Shown here: one piece after another, positions 24,890 through 36,060 of the stretch
Position numbering within the stretch: the stretch's first letter is position 1
Layout: each line of letters opens with the position of its first letter
Assembly: GCA_002205965.3 (NCBI GenBank)
Contig: NADL03000602.1
Coordinates: 1,178,001-1,242,000, forward strand
Reading direction: 5' to 3'
Length of the DNA stretch: 64,000 bases
Source of the DNA: Kappaphycus alvarezii
Taxonomy: Eukaryota; Rhodophyta; Florideophyceae; Gigartinales; Solieriaceae
Position numbers and translations under genes: made by a program
Notes under the pieces: model-generated
What the model was told of the DNA's origin: nothing
What the model saw: only the letters and a program-made list of their open reading frames with translations
Database searches by the model: none

Positions 24890-27800
24890 CCGCTCTACTG
24901 CGTCGGGAGGTAACACCTTATCATTGAGAGTGTCATAAAACTACAGAAATCAGTATTCTCCCAGTACGTGTGTTGTACAATCAGAGCACTGAGATGCGTT
25001 ATGAGTGATACATCTACTTTGTACCCGGCCGTAGCCTTCCCGTAACTAAAATTGTGAGAAGAGCACGAACTTTCCCAAACCACACTGTAATTCGATTAGT
25101 AGTTGACCAAACAAGTTTGGCCTTCTTCAACCATGGACTATGTCAAAGCTTTGGTTTGGGATCCATACCTGGTAGCGCTGCAACAATTCTTTGCGAAATA
25201 CGGCCTTGCCGTCCTGTACAGTTGCAATTCCTTTCTCTTTAATGCAATCTGAGAGAGAGGGGACTTCATAACCAGATATAAACGCCGAGGAGAGAACGCG
25301 ATCCTATATTAGATGAAAAACGTCTGAAAGGTTTGATTTCTCAATTGTTTCCAAAATACAACCCTTCAGATTTTCAAGCTGTTCTTCGTTAAAATGTTGC
25401 AAAAATGGTCCCGAAATCTGTCTGAAAAGAGCCCTCCTCCCATTTTTGGACCATACTCTACTCCCTGCAGGTGGCTTTCGGCTGGATGAAGATTGAGGAT
25501 GTCGTAGAGCGTCATCTCTAAAACCTCTAGAACCATACATGTCTTGTCCAATTGAGCCGCTTTAATTCTTGACCTGTTTTCACCGTTCTTCCTTTTCTCA
25601 GAAGACCCTGCAACTCTGATTGGTTTAGTAGATTAGCGGTTAGTGGTCTCGTTCATTGCCGAACGCTTTCTTTTTGACGTCATCTGATACATTCCTTTGA
25701 TATGATATGGGCATACTCAAAGATACCACCGTCCCAGAATTGATAACTGCCCATCCGTCCATGTCCTCAGCAATATGATCTAGTATATGCCCTTTCAAAG
25801 TGCCTATCCCGGATTTTTAGTATTCACCGAGCACTTTCACCCCCAATTCCTTAAATTTTTCGATGCTATTCTTCACATAACCAATTCTTAAATCATTCCA
25901 ACCGTATCCATGTATTCCACCTGACACAGGTGTAAGACTTCGAACGAGGTCAACGTACTGGACAAACATTTTAGTTGTTGGTTCATTATCAGATTCGCCG
26001 CAGTACCAGTCCATCATCGCTCCTAGCAATGGGGATACTTGGTCAACAGACTTCTAATCTTTAGCTTTTAGCATCCCACAAAGCCCTTCTTCTCTAAAAA
26101 GCCCATTGAACCCTGCCTTTCCACCTTCAATTGAGAAATCTACATTTAGATTGTAACAAACTGGTTCTTGGCAGACATGAGCGAGTAAATAGTTCATTTC
26201 ACTAATGACCTCTCCTCTGATACTGCGAAATGTTCGGGGGCAAGACAGCCTAACTGAAAGAGCGGAAGATAACATTTTTTCTGATCTAAATCTTTCCATT
26301 TCAGCCTGGTTTAGTAGTCGTGATATGGCCAGGTGGAAATTATGCATTGGCTCAAAACGGAAAACTTTGTAGATATTCAATGTAAAGCAGGTCCCAATAA
26401 AAGGGAAATCATGAACATTTGGCTTATGCGGATGCAATCAAACACCAGCAAGGAGCTCTTTAGCTTTCTCCCTCATTTCACGCCATTTTGACGGGTGAGA
26501 TTGCCTATCGACTTCAGAGCAACGGAGCAGGTTATTGTATTCCTCAAGAACGGCTGTTGTATATCCCAGGTTTCTTTTCTTGGATTCCGTTCACACTGGT
26601 AGGTCTTCCTTTGGAGCCATGCATTGATGGCATTACAGAGCCGTACGAGTTCCGCCTCGAACACAAAGAGGCATCTCTGCTTCAGGTAAATCAGCGACGT
26701 AGTTTGCTACAACCAGGTGACATCTCCATTATACACCGTCCACATCTCTGGCGCATAAACCTTTATTTCTAATTCTTTTAAGTTGTTGCACAACCGATTC
26801 TATAGCATCCAGCGTTAATGCAATGTTATCAGTCGTATCTGCGTCCTCATTTTGGGTCTGTATACTGGGTATAAACGCCGCAATAGTTTTTCCTTCAGTA
26901 ACAAGCTTCCTGCGCATCTGCTCCGCGAAGTTCAGTACGGATAAAATGTTAAACCCGAGGTTTTCAATGATGTAACAGAATTGTCTCTGTAGAACTGCAA
27001 CAGTAGAACGATAGACTGCTTTCCATCCTTTTCCATCGTGCACCAGCGCGTAATAATATCCGAATCACACATTACGATATTTCTAACAGAAGCTATAGCT
27101 TGTCGTACAACATCAGAATTAATTGGGTGAGAAAAGGGTTTTGATTGTCCTGGTTCCCTCAAAATGTCTGAAGTTCGGACTTAGGCGATTTGATCTATCA
27201 ACGTCTTAGCAATATCCCTAGAGTAGTACGTCGACTTGGCGTTGCTCTTGCGTTTCTCGGAGGATATATTCGCAAGGCAGAATCCATTTTGTCCATACAC
27301 GCAATTTCTTTGTTCTCCGCTCTCGAGATGAAGGACGTCGGATAATGTTGAGAATTTAACTCAGAATTCATAAGTGGAGAACTTAGCACAGTGCAGTACT
27401 TCTAATATTTCCTTCCCTAATTTTTGCTACAATTTCAAGTGATCTCACAAACCAACAAAGCAACCTTCCGATAGTAATCTGTGTCCGATTCTACACTTGC
27501 TCCTGTTTCATCTGAGAGCACCCTTCCTTGAGTCCGGCGATTGTCAATGCTTCAGAATATGCGCTTCTCATACTTCAAATTGTCCAGTAAATCTTCTCCT
27601 CCATCTTTATCTTCGAATACAACACGATCAACCAGCAAATTTTGCCAATGCCGCCAAATTTGATGGAGCTGACTATTAGGCTTTTTTTGTTGGTTTTGTT
27701 CCAGATTCTTCCTGCCGAAACCGCTGGAAACGAGCATTTCGAAAGGTGTAGAGTAATTCTAGTGGAGAACGGGAGCTGTATGGGCATGGTTTCCGTGGAC
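24890..27800 (-). pseudogene. Broken transposon-type gene (PMHNFHL-type protein)
   Basis: Minus-strand pieces run in order from about 27,390 down to 25,300, with possible N-terminal scraps to 27,800. At 26,932-27,162 lies a piece with PFSHPINSDVVRQAI, and at 26,729-27,043 a hydrophilic piece. At 26,054-26,437 is a piece with VFRFEPMHNFHLAISRLL. At 25,817-26,029 is MLGAMMDWYCGESDNEP and VDLVRSLTPVSGGIHGYGW. At 25,690-25,800 follow LKGHILDHIAEDMDGWAVIN and YEYAHIISKECIR in neighbouring frames. A PMHN-type block followed later by a HxxDH-type block recalls proteins of large eukaryotic DNA transposons of the Plavaka/KDZ kind, but I cannot place the family firmly. The frame is interrupted several times. 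No ends or target duplications were found. Confidence 0.4.
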
Positions 27801-28319
27801 AACGTAAGGTATGGTTTTTGCTTGCTTTATCCATCCCGCTTGCGTGAATATACTGCGAGTCTCGAAGTTGAAATCATGGGCGAACTCTTTCCTTTGAGTG
27901 AGGATAGTGGAATAGTGTATGAAAAGAGGTGTTAATCAAGGCATATTCATGGATATTTTTATCAAATATTTAACAGTTCCTTTGTTACTGGTTACGCAAC
28001 CATGTACATATACGTCAGTTGGCGTATTACCTCCATGTTTTGGAAATCTTGATGTTACAGTCATGAAGTTATTGATTGGGGCCCATTTTGGATTGTTGTT
28101 TCAGACTGCAGTGGTGGTAATGTAGCTGTAATAAAAGTGAAAAAAATCATTAAAAATTAATTTGAGTTATTTGCTGACAGTACATGAATGGGCAGGGTCT
28201 CATGGGAATCCATTTTCAAAATGTTACATCACAGCGGCGGGTACTCTCTGGAGGCTGAGAAATGTAGGATACAACGAATACATTTTTTTTCTTCTATCTC
28301 CGCCCTTACCATCATGGTA

Positions 28320-28471
28320 CCCGATCCGAAGCTGCTCACCGACTCCCGATAGATATTCTCTCTGTCATTACCCGATCCGAAGTATCTCTTCACCAACTCC
28401 CTAACCAATATTCTGTCCTCATTACCGGATCGAAAGCTATTCCTCACCGATTCCCTGACCGAATCGATCCC
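28320..28471. repeat. Three-copy minisatellite, period 51-53 bp
   Basis: Three units start with CCGATCCGAAG-like words at 28,321, 28,372 and 28,425. Each continues with a (C)TCACC(G/A)A(C/T)TCCC block and a TATTCT-(G)TC-TCATTA block before the next. The last unit is cut short at about 28,471. The units differ by several substitutions. Confidence 0.8.
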
Positions 28472-28947
28472 CAAAAATAAGTAAGTTTCGGCTAACTCTT
28501 AAGAAACCTAAACTTCTGAATGCTAACCGCGCGCATGTGTACCAACTGCATCCCCTTCATGTCTTAGGCTTTACATTGCAAAAATCAACTCGGTAATAGT
28601 TTCGCCGAAATTTTGTCAAGGTTTCGCCCTGTTAATAGGGCATATTTTCGGGTCCGAAAATTGAAATGCACCACAGGGGGGAAATTGGGGTGTTTTAATG
28701 ATTGAAAAATGGTTTACACTATGTTCCAAAGCGCATCAAATAATTGGTACACCATATGTCTTGTAAATGAAGTTAGAGTAAACGCAACTTGCACACAATA
28801 GAAACTTACGCACCGACTTTTGAGAAATAAAAATGACTAAGCTAGTCATTATAAGGACAGAATGTCATGAGTTAGTGAAATATTGGGTTCAGATAGACAA
28901 TTAATTGCTGAAACTCCGCCCGTTAGTGATGACCCATGAGATGAACT

Positions 28948-29770
28948 TTGGCAGCAACAGAGAGCCGTGATCCTTACTTGTCCTCCTTACTCATCACTTC
29001 AGTCCTCTTTCACAACCAAAAACTACACCATCGAAGCCATCAACTCAATCCACTTCCAAACCCTCCTCCCATCCCACTCCTTACCTGCAAATCTCCAATT
29101 CCTTATGAAAGCCTCATCACAATAAGCACCAAGCAGTGCTTTTGTTATCCTCTAAAAACAACCCTCTATTCCAACAATCCCCCTCCTGCGTCGATGAAAC
29201 TTTTCCCGGCAGCGAAAACCTTAGTCGCTGCTCCGAACACTTACCATGCCTTAAGTAGGCTTTTTACAACTCCGATAAAAGGGATCAGCTTAGGTCTAAG
29301 GTAGATGGGGAGTTGGAGAAATGGATGACCTACTAATGATGTTGTTGAGAGGCACGATATGAAGCAGATACCAAGCAGGGAGCTGAAATACGGGCGGCGA
29401 GGGAATTGGATGAAGAAAAAGAGCGGATAAGGAGGGAATTGCGTTCCTTGGCAACAAGCAGAGGTTCGAGTGAGAATAATGACCGCAGTAATTAGGGGAA
29501 TGCCGAAGACTCTTCCGATCGCCGTCAACGAAAATTGCAGGCCGTCTCGGCCCTGCGAGCGGGATAGAGAAGTGTTCAGTGCACCTTCGCAACTCTGATT
29601 TAGCACGCATTGAGTTGGACAAAGAAAATATATCCTTCCAAAAGGCAAAGATATACATGGAAGTTATAGAGAGGGAGGACTCCTCTCGGAGCGGCAAGAA
29701 CGGTGGGATGCCCTTAAATCAAATCAGTAACTATACCTTCTTGAGCACAAATAAATGCTGCGAACTCTGA
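28948..29770 (+). pseudogene. Coding-like remnant with a charged helix-forming end
   Basis: An open frame of 118 codons (28,948-29,304) is proline/serine-rich and unassigned. It is followed by pieces with strong alpha-helical, charged composition: ELDEEKERIRRELRSLATSR near 29,400-29,460 and IELDKENISFQKAKIYMEVI near 29,608-29,670. The order, a Pro/Ser-rich part then charged helices, is the same as at 20.1-22.6 kb, and the two may be members of one repeat family. The stretch is broken. Function unknown. Confidence 0.3.
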
Positions 29771-29779
29771 GATGGTTGA

Positions 29780-30849
29780 ACATTTATTGAAGTACCAATG
29801 AAGGGCCGTCCGTGGGCTATTTTGTTTGGGGGCCATCAAAGATGGCTCATCTGGTGTAGGTGGGGAGGGCTGTAGTAGACTTCCATATGTGTGCATCAGG
29901 GGGGCTAATTGCCGTTGTGGGTTTAGCAGACGAATAGGGCCAGTATTGCTGCCAGAGTGGTGAGCTGGTTGAGGGTAGGTCGCTTCTGGTGAGACTATTC
30001 AGGGCAGTCCGTACCTAAAGGTCGTGTGGTTGGGTTCAATCGATATGGGAGTGTGGGTGTTGGTGCGGGAACCAATGTAGGAACCATCTGAGTGCGAGCC
30101 TTCTGTGTTGTTAACGGAGGCTAGGTGATAAAAGGAAGTTTGGGAAGTGGACTAACGTTGTAACTGCGGGGGTTGGCGAGTCGTGCGGGATGATCTGCGA
30201 CCTGCTGGTGAGGGATTCAGGGTGGAAAGAAATTGCTTTTGCGAACCTTAAGGTGTCCTTGTGGTGTATAGTGCTGATCCTAGAGTCTTATGTTATCGAA
30301 TGCGGCAATTTGGTTCATTACCCGCCAGGAAAGTTCGTGGTATCTAGATATATCTGATTGGTGCTATCATCGTACGCTGGCTATGAACCTGTGGGCCTCA
30401 TAGTGCAGTATGGTTCTGATGTTTAGGATCTGGTACAGCGTTCAGAGGGGAGCGAAGTGGGTGCGATGGATGCTACTTCTTGTGCGTGGTATTGTTGAGA
30501 AAACACGGCGCTGGGCGTCTTCATCAGCGTCCAAGAGAGACTGGAGATCTCATAGTATGAATGCTGAATATAGGTAGGAGCTGTGTATGAAGGTGTCTAG
30601 GGTGTAGTTGGAAATAGATGAATGGCTTTCGGAGGAGATTGCAGAGGATCGCAACGTGATGAGGCTCCCGAAGTGGCCGCGGAAGAACGTCTGAGATATT
30701 TGCAACCCTGTGCCCCAGTTGGGGTGAGCGTCATCCCAAGGTAACTAGTGGACTTATCACATCGTATGCTATCTCTTTGAAGGTTGAAGTAGATATACTG
30801 GCCTCGTTTTGGTTCTTTGCTGGCGCGAGCCTTTTCGTAAGTTACTCTC
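29780..30849. other. G+T-skewed DNA, unassigned
   Basis: The plus strand is clearly rich in G and T, the minus strand in C and A. On the minus strand there is faint coding character near 30,250-30,700, with blocks such as DADEDAQRRVFSTIPRTRSS and HELSWRVMNQIAAFDNIRL, but I cannot name a family and stops interrupt it. A short match (GTGGAAAGAAATTGCTTTT at about 30,222) resembles GTGGAAAGAAGTTGTTTTT at about 18,357, which may mark two members of one repeat. Confidence 0.35.
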
Positions 30850-32040
30850 GCATCGCTATTACCCCAGTACGCATATTTCCTCCACGCTTCTCTGCGCTCG
30901 CGCCAATTTTTTTAAATTTACTTCATGAGCCAGGTTTAAATACTCTTGTAGCGAAGGTGGAACGCATCCGAAATATATTTATGTCTGCTGTGCATAAATT
31001 CAATTACGAATATTGGTCATTATCATAGAGGCTAGGTAAAGAGGCCAAACAGGGGACTCAAAAACTTCATTTTTCGCTTAAAGTACACTGCGAAGAATTA
31101 CGCTTTTATCTCTTAAAATCCTCTACTGTCGCCTTCCTTTAGCCATGCTGTTGGTGAGCTCAGTTTGATATTGTTGCAAATAGTTTCCTTTGTAAGGCGT
31201 TTCGAGAAATCATCGGCGATTGTAAGCGCTGTTCCGTAAAGGGAATACCTTCTAGTCTCTTGTTTCAGCACAGCCGGTGTGTTTCTTCTAGTCCTCTCCT
31301 ACACCACAAGCTCCGGTCATGACGGAGCCCTTCTAAAGGTCCGTACGTATGCAGTATCATTCCATGTGGTGTTGTAACCGTCTGAAACTCCAGTAAATAC
31401 CTCCATTTGTCACTATTATACGCCAAGAGCTGTATCATACTTGATCCGCTCGGGCGATCAATGCCTAACACAGTTTCGTCTATAAAACCGACGCAGTTTG
31501 TAAGCCCGTTTAGCCTTGCTCTATTTTGATCTGCGTACATCCTAGCACAACGCTCAATACTCGGATGAGATAGACTTACTGTTAAAAGGTCGCCTCTCAT
31601 TGCTAGTAAGCATTCCAGCCCTCCAAAAGATTTCTGAAAACTGTGAAGGTTTTTTTATAAACAGCCCCTCTAAATCCCCCGAGCCTGGTGGCGTCGCTAA
31701 TCTTCTTCGTAAAATGTAATAAACTAGCACCAATGCTACAACATATCGGTTTCTTTTTGTCGCAGACTGGGAATCAGGACAACCAATTACCTCAAAGACT
31801 TTGCCAATGTGCATTTTTTTTGAAGCGGAAGAGACTAAGGCAATCTTTGTTACTTAAAGCGTTGAAGTTGAATGCGATGTTTGACAGGCTGATTTTTTGC
31901 AGCGGTGAAGCATTTTAGTAACGTCTAACCGGAGAGAATTGAAGTTGCTAGCCGCATATCTGACTGCTGTAGAAGATGAGAATGAATAGTTTCTGTCAAT
32001 AACGCGTCGCTTAGATATTACAAGGAGGACATTCATCCAA
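30850..32040 (-). mobile_element. Degraded PIF/Harbinger-like transposase
   Basis: On the minus strand the HARBI1-type DDE order is visible. An N-terminal helical part at 31,554-31,814 has RYVVALVLVYYILRRRLATP, SGDLEGLF and SQFSEIFW, matching the family's LEALCLLLRRLAYP...DLE..FGRS...LSEIF. Then comes TNCVGFIDETV with the first Asp (about 31,480), AYNSDKWRYLLEFQTVTTPHG, and LEGLRHDRSLW with the second Asp (about 31,315). Downstream pieces YSLYG and YFKRKMKFLSPLFGL match the region before and after the final acidic residue, which I cannot place. The frame breaks between the N-terminal part and the first-Asp part and again later. No terminal inverted repeats or TTA/TWA duplications were found. 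Confidence 0.7.
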
Positions 32041-33773
32041 TTCCGAAGCTGTTAATGGTAATTTTCCATATTATAGTCCTTTAGTCTTCCTCTTGTCATG
32101 GTTGCGCCCGCACTACACCATGTTTGCTTGACTTGATGTCTATGGTGCCATTGACACCAACCAAAGCGAGAGTACAAGCGCTACAGTGTAATAATCCTAT
32201 TTTCTATTTTAAAATTGAACGGCGTAAGTACCCGCATGCATGCATCACGAAAACAATTCACCAATTTTTCTGGACATCTCAAAATATTCCCAGCCTTAGT
32301 TCTGTTTCAGAATTTCTTAAAGCGTAAGCTTTCTACTAAAAAGAATACACACAATGCAGGCATCTTTTTTTAAAAAAATCGTCTACACAATCCGAAACAT
32401 GATACCGAAAGTTTAAAAGAAAGTATTTTGGTGCAATTTCTTTCTTATTTCATTTTCTCTTTGGGGAGAGTTTCGCATCACAAAAGAGATTGCTAGGAGC
32501 AAATCAATCTTTATATATTACTCTTCTCTTCCTAGATGCAACCCCTAATTGCTTAAAAAATTGTAAAAACTCAAGCACGAAACAGTATCTCCAAGAAGTC
32601 TACATTTTCAGATAAAATGCTTTCGGACCGAAATTTTCGGATAGAAACTATGTTATTTCAAAAACATTTAATTTAGAATATGCAAGGAAAAAATATATCA
32701 ATAGTACAGACTTTCGTATACGAAACAAGTACTGTAACTTTCGGGCTAATAATACGCAACATCTTTGAGGTGTTTCTTTTTTATTTATTTGATTTATTCA
32801 ATTTTTTTTGGGAAGAAAAATAAAAAAACACTATTAGTAAAGAACCAATTGCGTCAATTGTGGGTTTTTTGACAAAAACAGGTGTGTCAAATAAAATACT
32901 TTATTTTTATATTCGTATCACTTAGAGCTAATGAGATTTGTCCTGAACAGGATTCTGTATCTGAAAAACAATAAAATTCAATTGAATATGGAGTTAAATT
33001 TAGAAAGAGTTTGAGTGGAGCTGATACAATTGAGTTCAAAATTACTACAATAGCTTTTTGAAGCAATTCGATTCAGAACCTTGTACCATTTTTGTCTATA
33101 CTTCTTTTCGGTATGATACATAAGGCTTGCCATAATAGCGTTAATTTCGATAGAAATTATGAATTTCATTGAGGCTATTAGTTTAGTATGGTCATCAAGC
33201 ATAGAGTTTCGGTCCACAAGTTTTGTATGAAAGGTAATTCATTGCCGTAAACTTGGTCCAGATACTATTTGGAACACTCATACAAAAGCGAAATGGCTGC
33301 ACCATCCACTATTAACGTATCAACATTTGCCTTTGCTGACTTGCGCCTTATGCCGTAAGCGTCAAGTCAGTCTATTTACTCTTCCACATTTACTCGACTT
33401 TTTATATCTCTTTTCTGTGTAACTCCTTTGGTTTGGTACAAAGCTTGGATTCGAATCTCTGAAACAAGGCAGATAAAAATGATTCCTTTCCATCTTCTCT
33501 GGGCACTATATTCCTTGAAAAGATATCAATCTGAATCTAGTTGTTGCACATTTGCTAGTTGTGACGATTATAAATTTCGTAAGCGGTCATAGAAAGTGAT
33601 TAATTATCTCGCAGTGATAGATTTGGTAAGATTAGTTAACTTTTTTGCCTAGATTTACTTTTTAAGTCAACTAGCATTTCTTTAGATTCTTTGGTCAAAT
33701 CGACTCCTGAATCCTTCTGTCTCTCTCTGCTACGCTTCCGTTGGTGGTACATATTTCTCTATCAATGAGCCTA
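32041..33773. other. AT-rich stretch without recognisable genes
   Basis: Strongly AT-rich with long T and A runs. The longest open frame (32,978-33,217, minus, 79 codons) has no coding character. I see no RNA gene or element end until the MITE that begins at 33,774. Confidence 0.55.
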
Positions 33774-34213
33774 GTGTCTATTGGACCGTTGTCCTCATAT
33801 GAGGACAACTATTAGCCCTTTTTTTTTCAATACAAATTTTTTTTACCTCAGGGCATTTCTTGTCCCTCCGCACTATTTCATGAGTGTAGATGGCCGATCA
33901 AAACAAACTTTTCAAGATTGTTGACCTCGGTGAAGGCTAGAGCAGTTTTCCCTCACCAGCTTCCGATCTTCGCAAGAAGTTGTGAAAACGGCTTCATTTT
34001 GGAAGGAAATATAGTTCGTATTATCGTGGGGGGTTTCAGAACGAGGGGCATTACAGTAAGAATTACTGTACTGTAACTTAACAAAAAAAACCTTTTTTGC
34101 AGTAAAAATTTCAGGCTTCCAAAACATTTACTGTTCCAAAATGTAACGGAAACTGTCCTCATATGAGGACAAAGTGTGCCTCATATGAGGACAGAGCATG
34201 GTCGTATAGACAC
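33774..34213. mobile_element. 440-bp MITE with TA target duplication
   Basis: The ends are inverted repeats: GTGTCTAT-(2 bases)-GACC at the left and the complement at the right (ending TAGACAC at 34,213). Both are flanked by TA (33,772-33,773 and 34,214-34,215), the target duplication typical of Tc1/mariner-like elements. Just inside the ends sits the palindrome TTGTCCTCATATGAGGACAA (33,789-33,808), which recurs on the right at 34,154-34,171 and again as CCTCATATGAGG at 34,179-34,190. The interior has no coding capacity. It appears to be a non-autonomous element. It sits 20-30 bp upstream of a transposase remnant of another type, which may be the sequence it inserted into. Confidence 0.7.
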
Positions 34214-34231
34214 TAGAGAGTTCGATACCGT

Positions 34232-34640
34232 CTTGTGTTTGCATAAATTGCATTCTTCAGGACTAAGGTATGAAATTGCGGTAAGCGTTGTGAGTGTAGA
34301 TATTGTTGAGGTCAACGGATCGCATCCTTGTTGAAGTTATCCTGATGTCAAAATTTATATGATGAATCTGAAGAGGCATTTGTTGGATGGTGAAATGGTT
34401 CTTTCAGATAAAAGATACCCCGACCCCACATGTCTCCACGGGACAACGCCGCAAATGGATGCTGAGATGTTTCGAAGGTTCCGAGCAAGAAATGCAGTTG
34501 CAAATAGTCTTATTAAGCAGTTCAAGGTGTTTTCGATTCCATTAAGGCGCAGATTGTCCCTGCATGGAAACTGTTCTATCGCAGTTGAATGTTTGGTCCA
34601 TTATATGCTCGAAATTGTTCATCCTTAGTTTGATTTGTAG
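34232..34640 (+). mobile_element. C-terminal remnant of a DDE transposase
   Basis: A plus-strand reading carries GLRYEIAVSV (about 34,260), then IVEVNG-HPC-SYPD, then LLDGEMVLSDKRYPD (about 34,383-34,425) and RARNAVANSLIKQFKVFSIP (about 34,483-34,540), ending HPSL-like with a stop at 34,626-34,628. This is the order of the second half of IS5/Harbinger-like DDE_4 proteins: GxRYEIxxxI, VNGPxPxGxxPD, L--GE-V-AD-GY, then the conserved helix RxRxExVNxRLKQF in which the last catalytic Glu sits. Here the Glu position reads as Ala-Val-Ala-Asn, so the catalytic acid appears lost. The N-terminal half is missing and the MITE lies just upstream. Confidence 0.6.
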
Positions 34641-35069
34641 TATGGCAATCTTCTGGTTGCGATCCAATGTTTTGGATTAAAGTTCATAAATGGTGTTCTT
34701 TGTATGTATTTTTCCATTGGATAGGTACTGAGTATTGTAATTTACTTACTACTACGCCTAAATCGAACATGATGAGCTTTGTTGGAATCGCTTTCAGTGG
34801 GTCGCTGATTGGAAACTTGGTTTATACTGTTTTTTATTGTATTTTATGATGCCATATAGTTGTTTTATGAGGTGGAGGTTCGTACGTGCTAGAATATGGT
34901 TGGAATAGACCACCGTTAGATAAGCCGTACTCCGAACGCAAGTTTGTGATTTACCTTGATGATCCGCATCCTCCTTTATTTAAGACAAAGAGATCCGATC
35001 GGTATTATAATTTCGAAAAGGGGGATACAGAAATATTTTCTTCGAGATTTTGTCAGACACATTGTTGAG

Positions 35070-35740
35070 CGGAGGACCCCATGCCCAAAGGCCGGGTTCC
35101 GGATAATCTGAGCATCTACGGCGATCAGCTCATCCACTGCAGATACGGCCCAGTGAATCGTCAGCCACGATGACCATGTTACTTTGCTGAGTAATGAACT
35201 CAGCGTAGGCGCAGGACGCTATCGAACCCCGGTCGCACGCGGAACACAATATCAGGCCATATATCAGGGTAACAGGCGCTGCCAGCGGCACTTATTACTT
35301 CATTTTCACTTCCGTGAACCTGCTGGTCCCTTCCCACCTCAGAACGACGGCCTTCAATCCCTTTACTAGCTTGAACGCAGCCTACGCGGATAAGTTACCA
35401 AAATACCAGGGGTATATAGCCGTATTACTTACTAGGAACAGGCTCGTCCCCATTTTTATCTCCACACTCGGAGGGTGGCATCCAGATGCGTTCTTTTACA
35501 TCAAGTATGTGGCCGATTGGTCGCCAGCCGAGCCATGAACCAACGTTCCAGGGAGGTCGATTTATTCAACGATATTTCGCGTTGCTGGTCACCTCCAACA
35601 CGATGGCTGGGCTATCAGTAACCTTTTATTTGGTGGAAACGCCCCTTACTTGTATTTTAGATCCTGCCGTTGGTACGGAAACGGTCCTTTCTGTAGTAGA
35701 GTGGTCCTCTCCACAAACTTCTGTCTTCTCTCTCCCATGA
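35070..35740 (+). mobile_element. 3' end of a non-LTR retrotransposon
   Basis: Plus-strand pieces match the C-terminal end of reverse-transcriptase proteins of the kind that carry a cysteine/histidine motif and a restriction-like endonuclease. There is IYGDQLIHCRYGPV (about 35,114-35,155), which mirrors YGDHALCCAYG of the copy at 42.5 kb. Then come NLLVPSHLRTTAFNP (about 35,317), a Lys-rich AAYADKLPKYQGYI (about 35,374) and LVPIFISTLGGWHPDAF (about 35,448-35,490), and a helix near 35,560 with the look of the family's last helix. The 5' part, including the polymerase, is absent, as usual for 5'-truncated LINEs. The frame changes more than once. Downstream to 36,060 I see nothing. Confidence 0.6.
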
Positions 35741-36060
35741 TTCTTCAAAAACAACTCTTCCCGTCAATTTTCTTTTAAGAACAAAATCATGGAACGGATT
35801 TTCCCATGAATCCAAATTATCTGTGCAACTACATTTCTATTTTTTTACTTGGTCCTCCTTTTTCAAAATAGGAATCTTTCGACTCTTGATCCACTTCGTC
35901 CCAAATTTAGTTCCGATATTTTATCACGCAGATGTTTTATTTATTGTCCTAATCGCAATGCAAATTCAAAGCTGTGGCATTCTTCACTTTTTTTTCGTCC
36001 AAGGCCGTGAAACTTTTCGAATACTTGGCCCTATTTATAGTCCGAAATTGACGTCCTTGA

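Larger units (their letters stand above)
17229..28001. promoter_or_regulatory. Dispersed palindrome GGTTRYGYAACC (five intact copies)
   Basis: Intact copies lie at 18,179-18,190 (GGTTATGCAACC), 19,562-19,573 (GGTTGTGCAACC), 19,677-19,688 (GGTTGCGCAACC), 24,083-24,094 (GGTTGCGTAACC) and 27,990-28,001 (GGTTACGCAACC). One-mismatch copies lie near 17,365, 17,477 and 26,785, and the two arms of the 17,229 hairpin carry split halves. Several are flanked by a further TTGG or CAATG. The core GTTGCGYAAC matches the site RTTGCGYAAY known for C/EBP-type bZIP proteins, so a protein-binding role is possible. That function is inference; the clustering is seen directly. Confidence 0.6.

Noticed and set aside
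35205-35240. TCGAACCCC resembling a tRNA T-arm
   Set aside because: It lies inside the LINE 3' region and no cloverleaf can be drawn around it.
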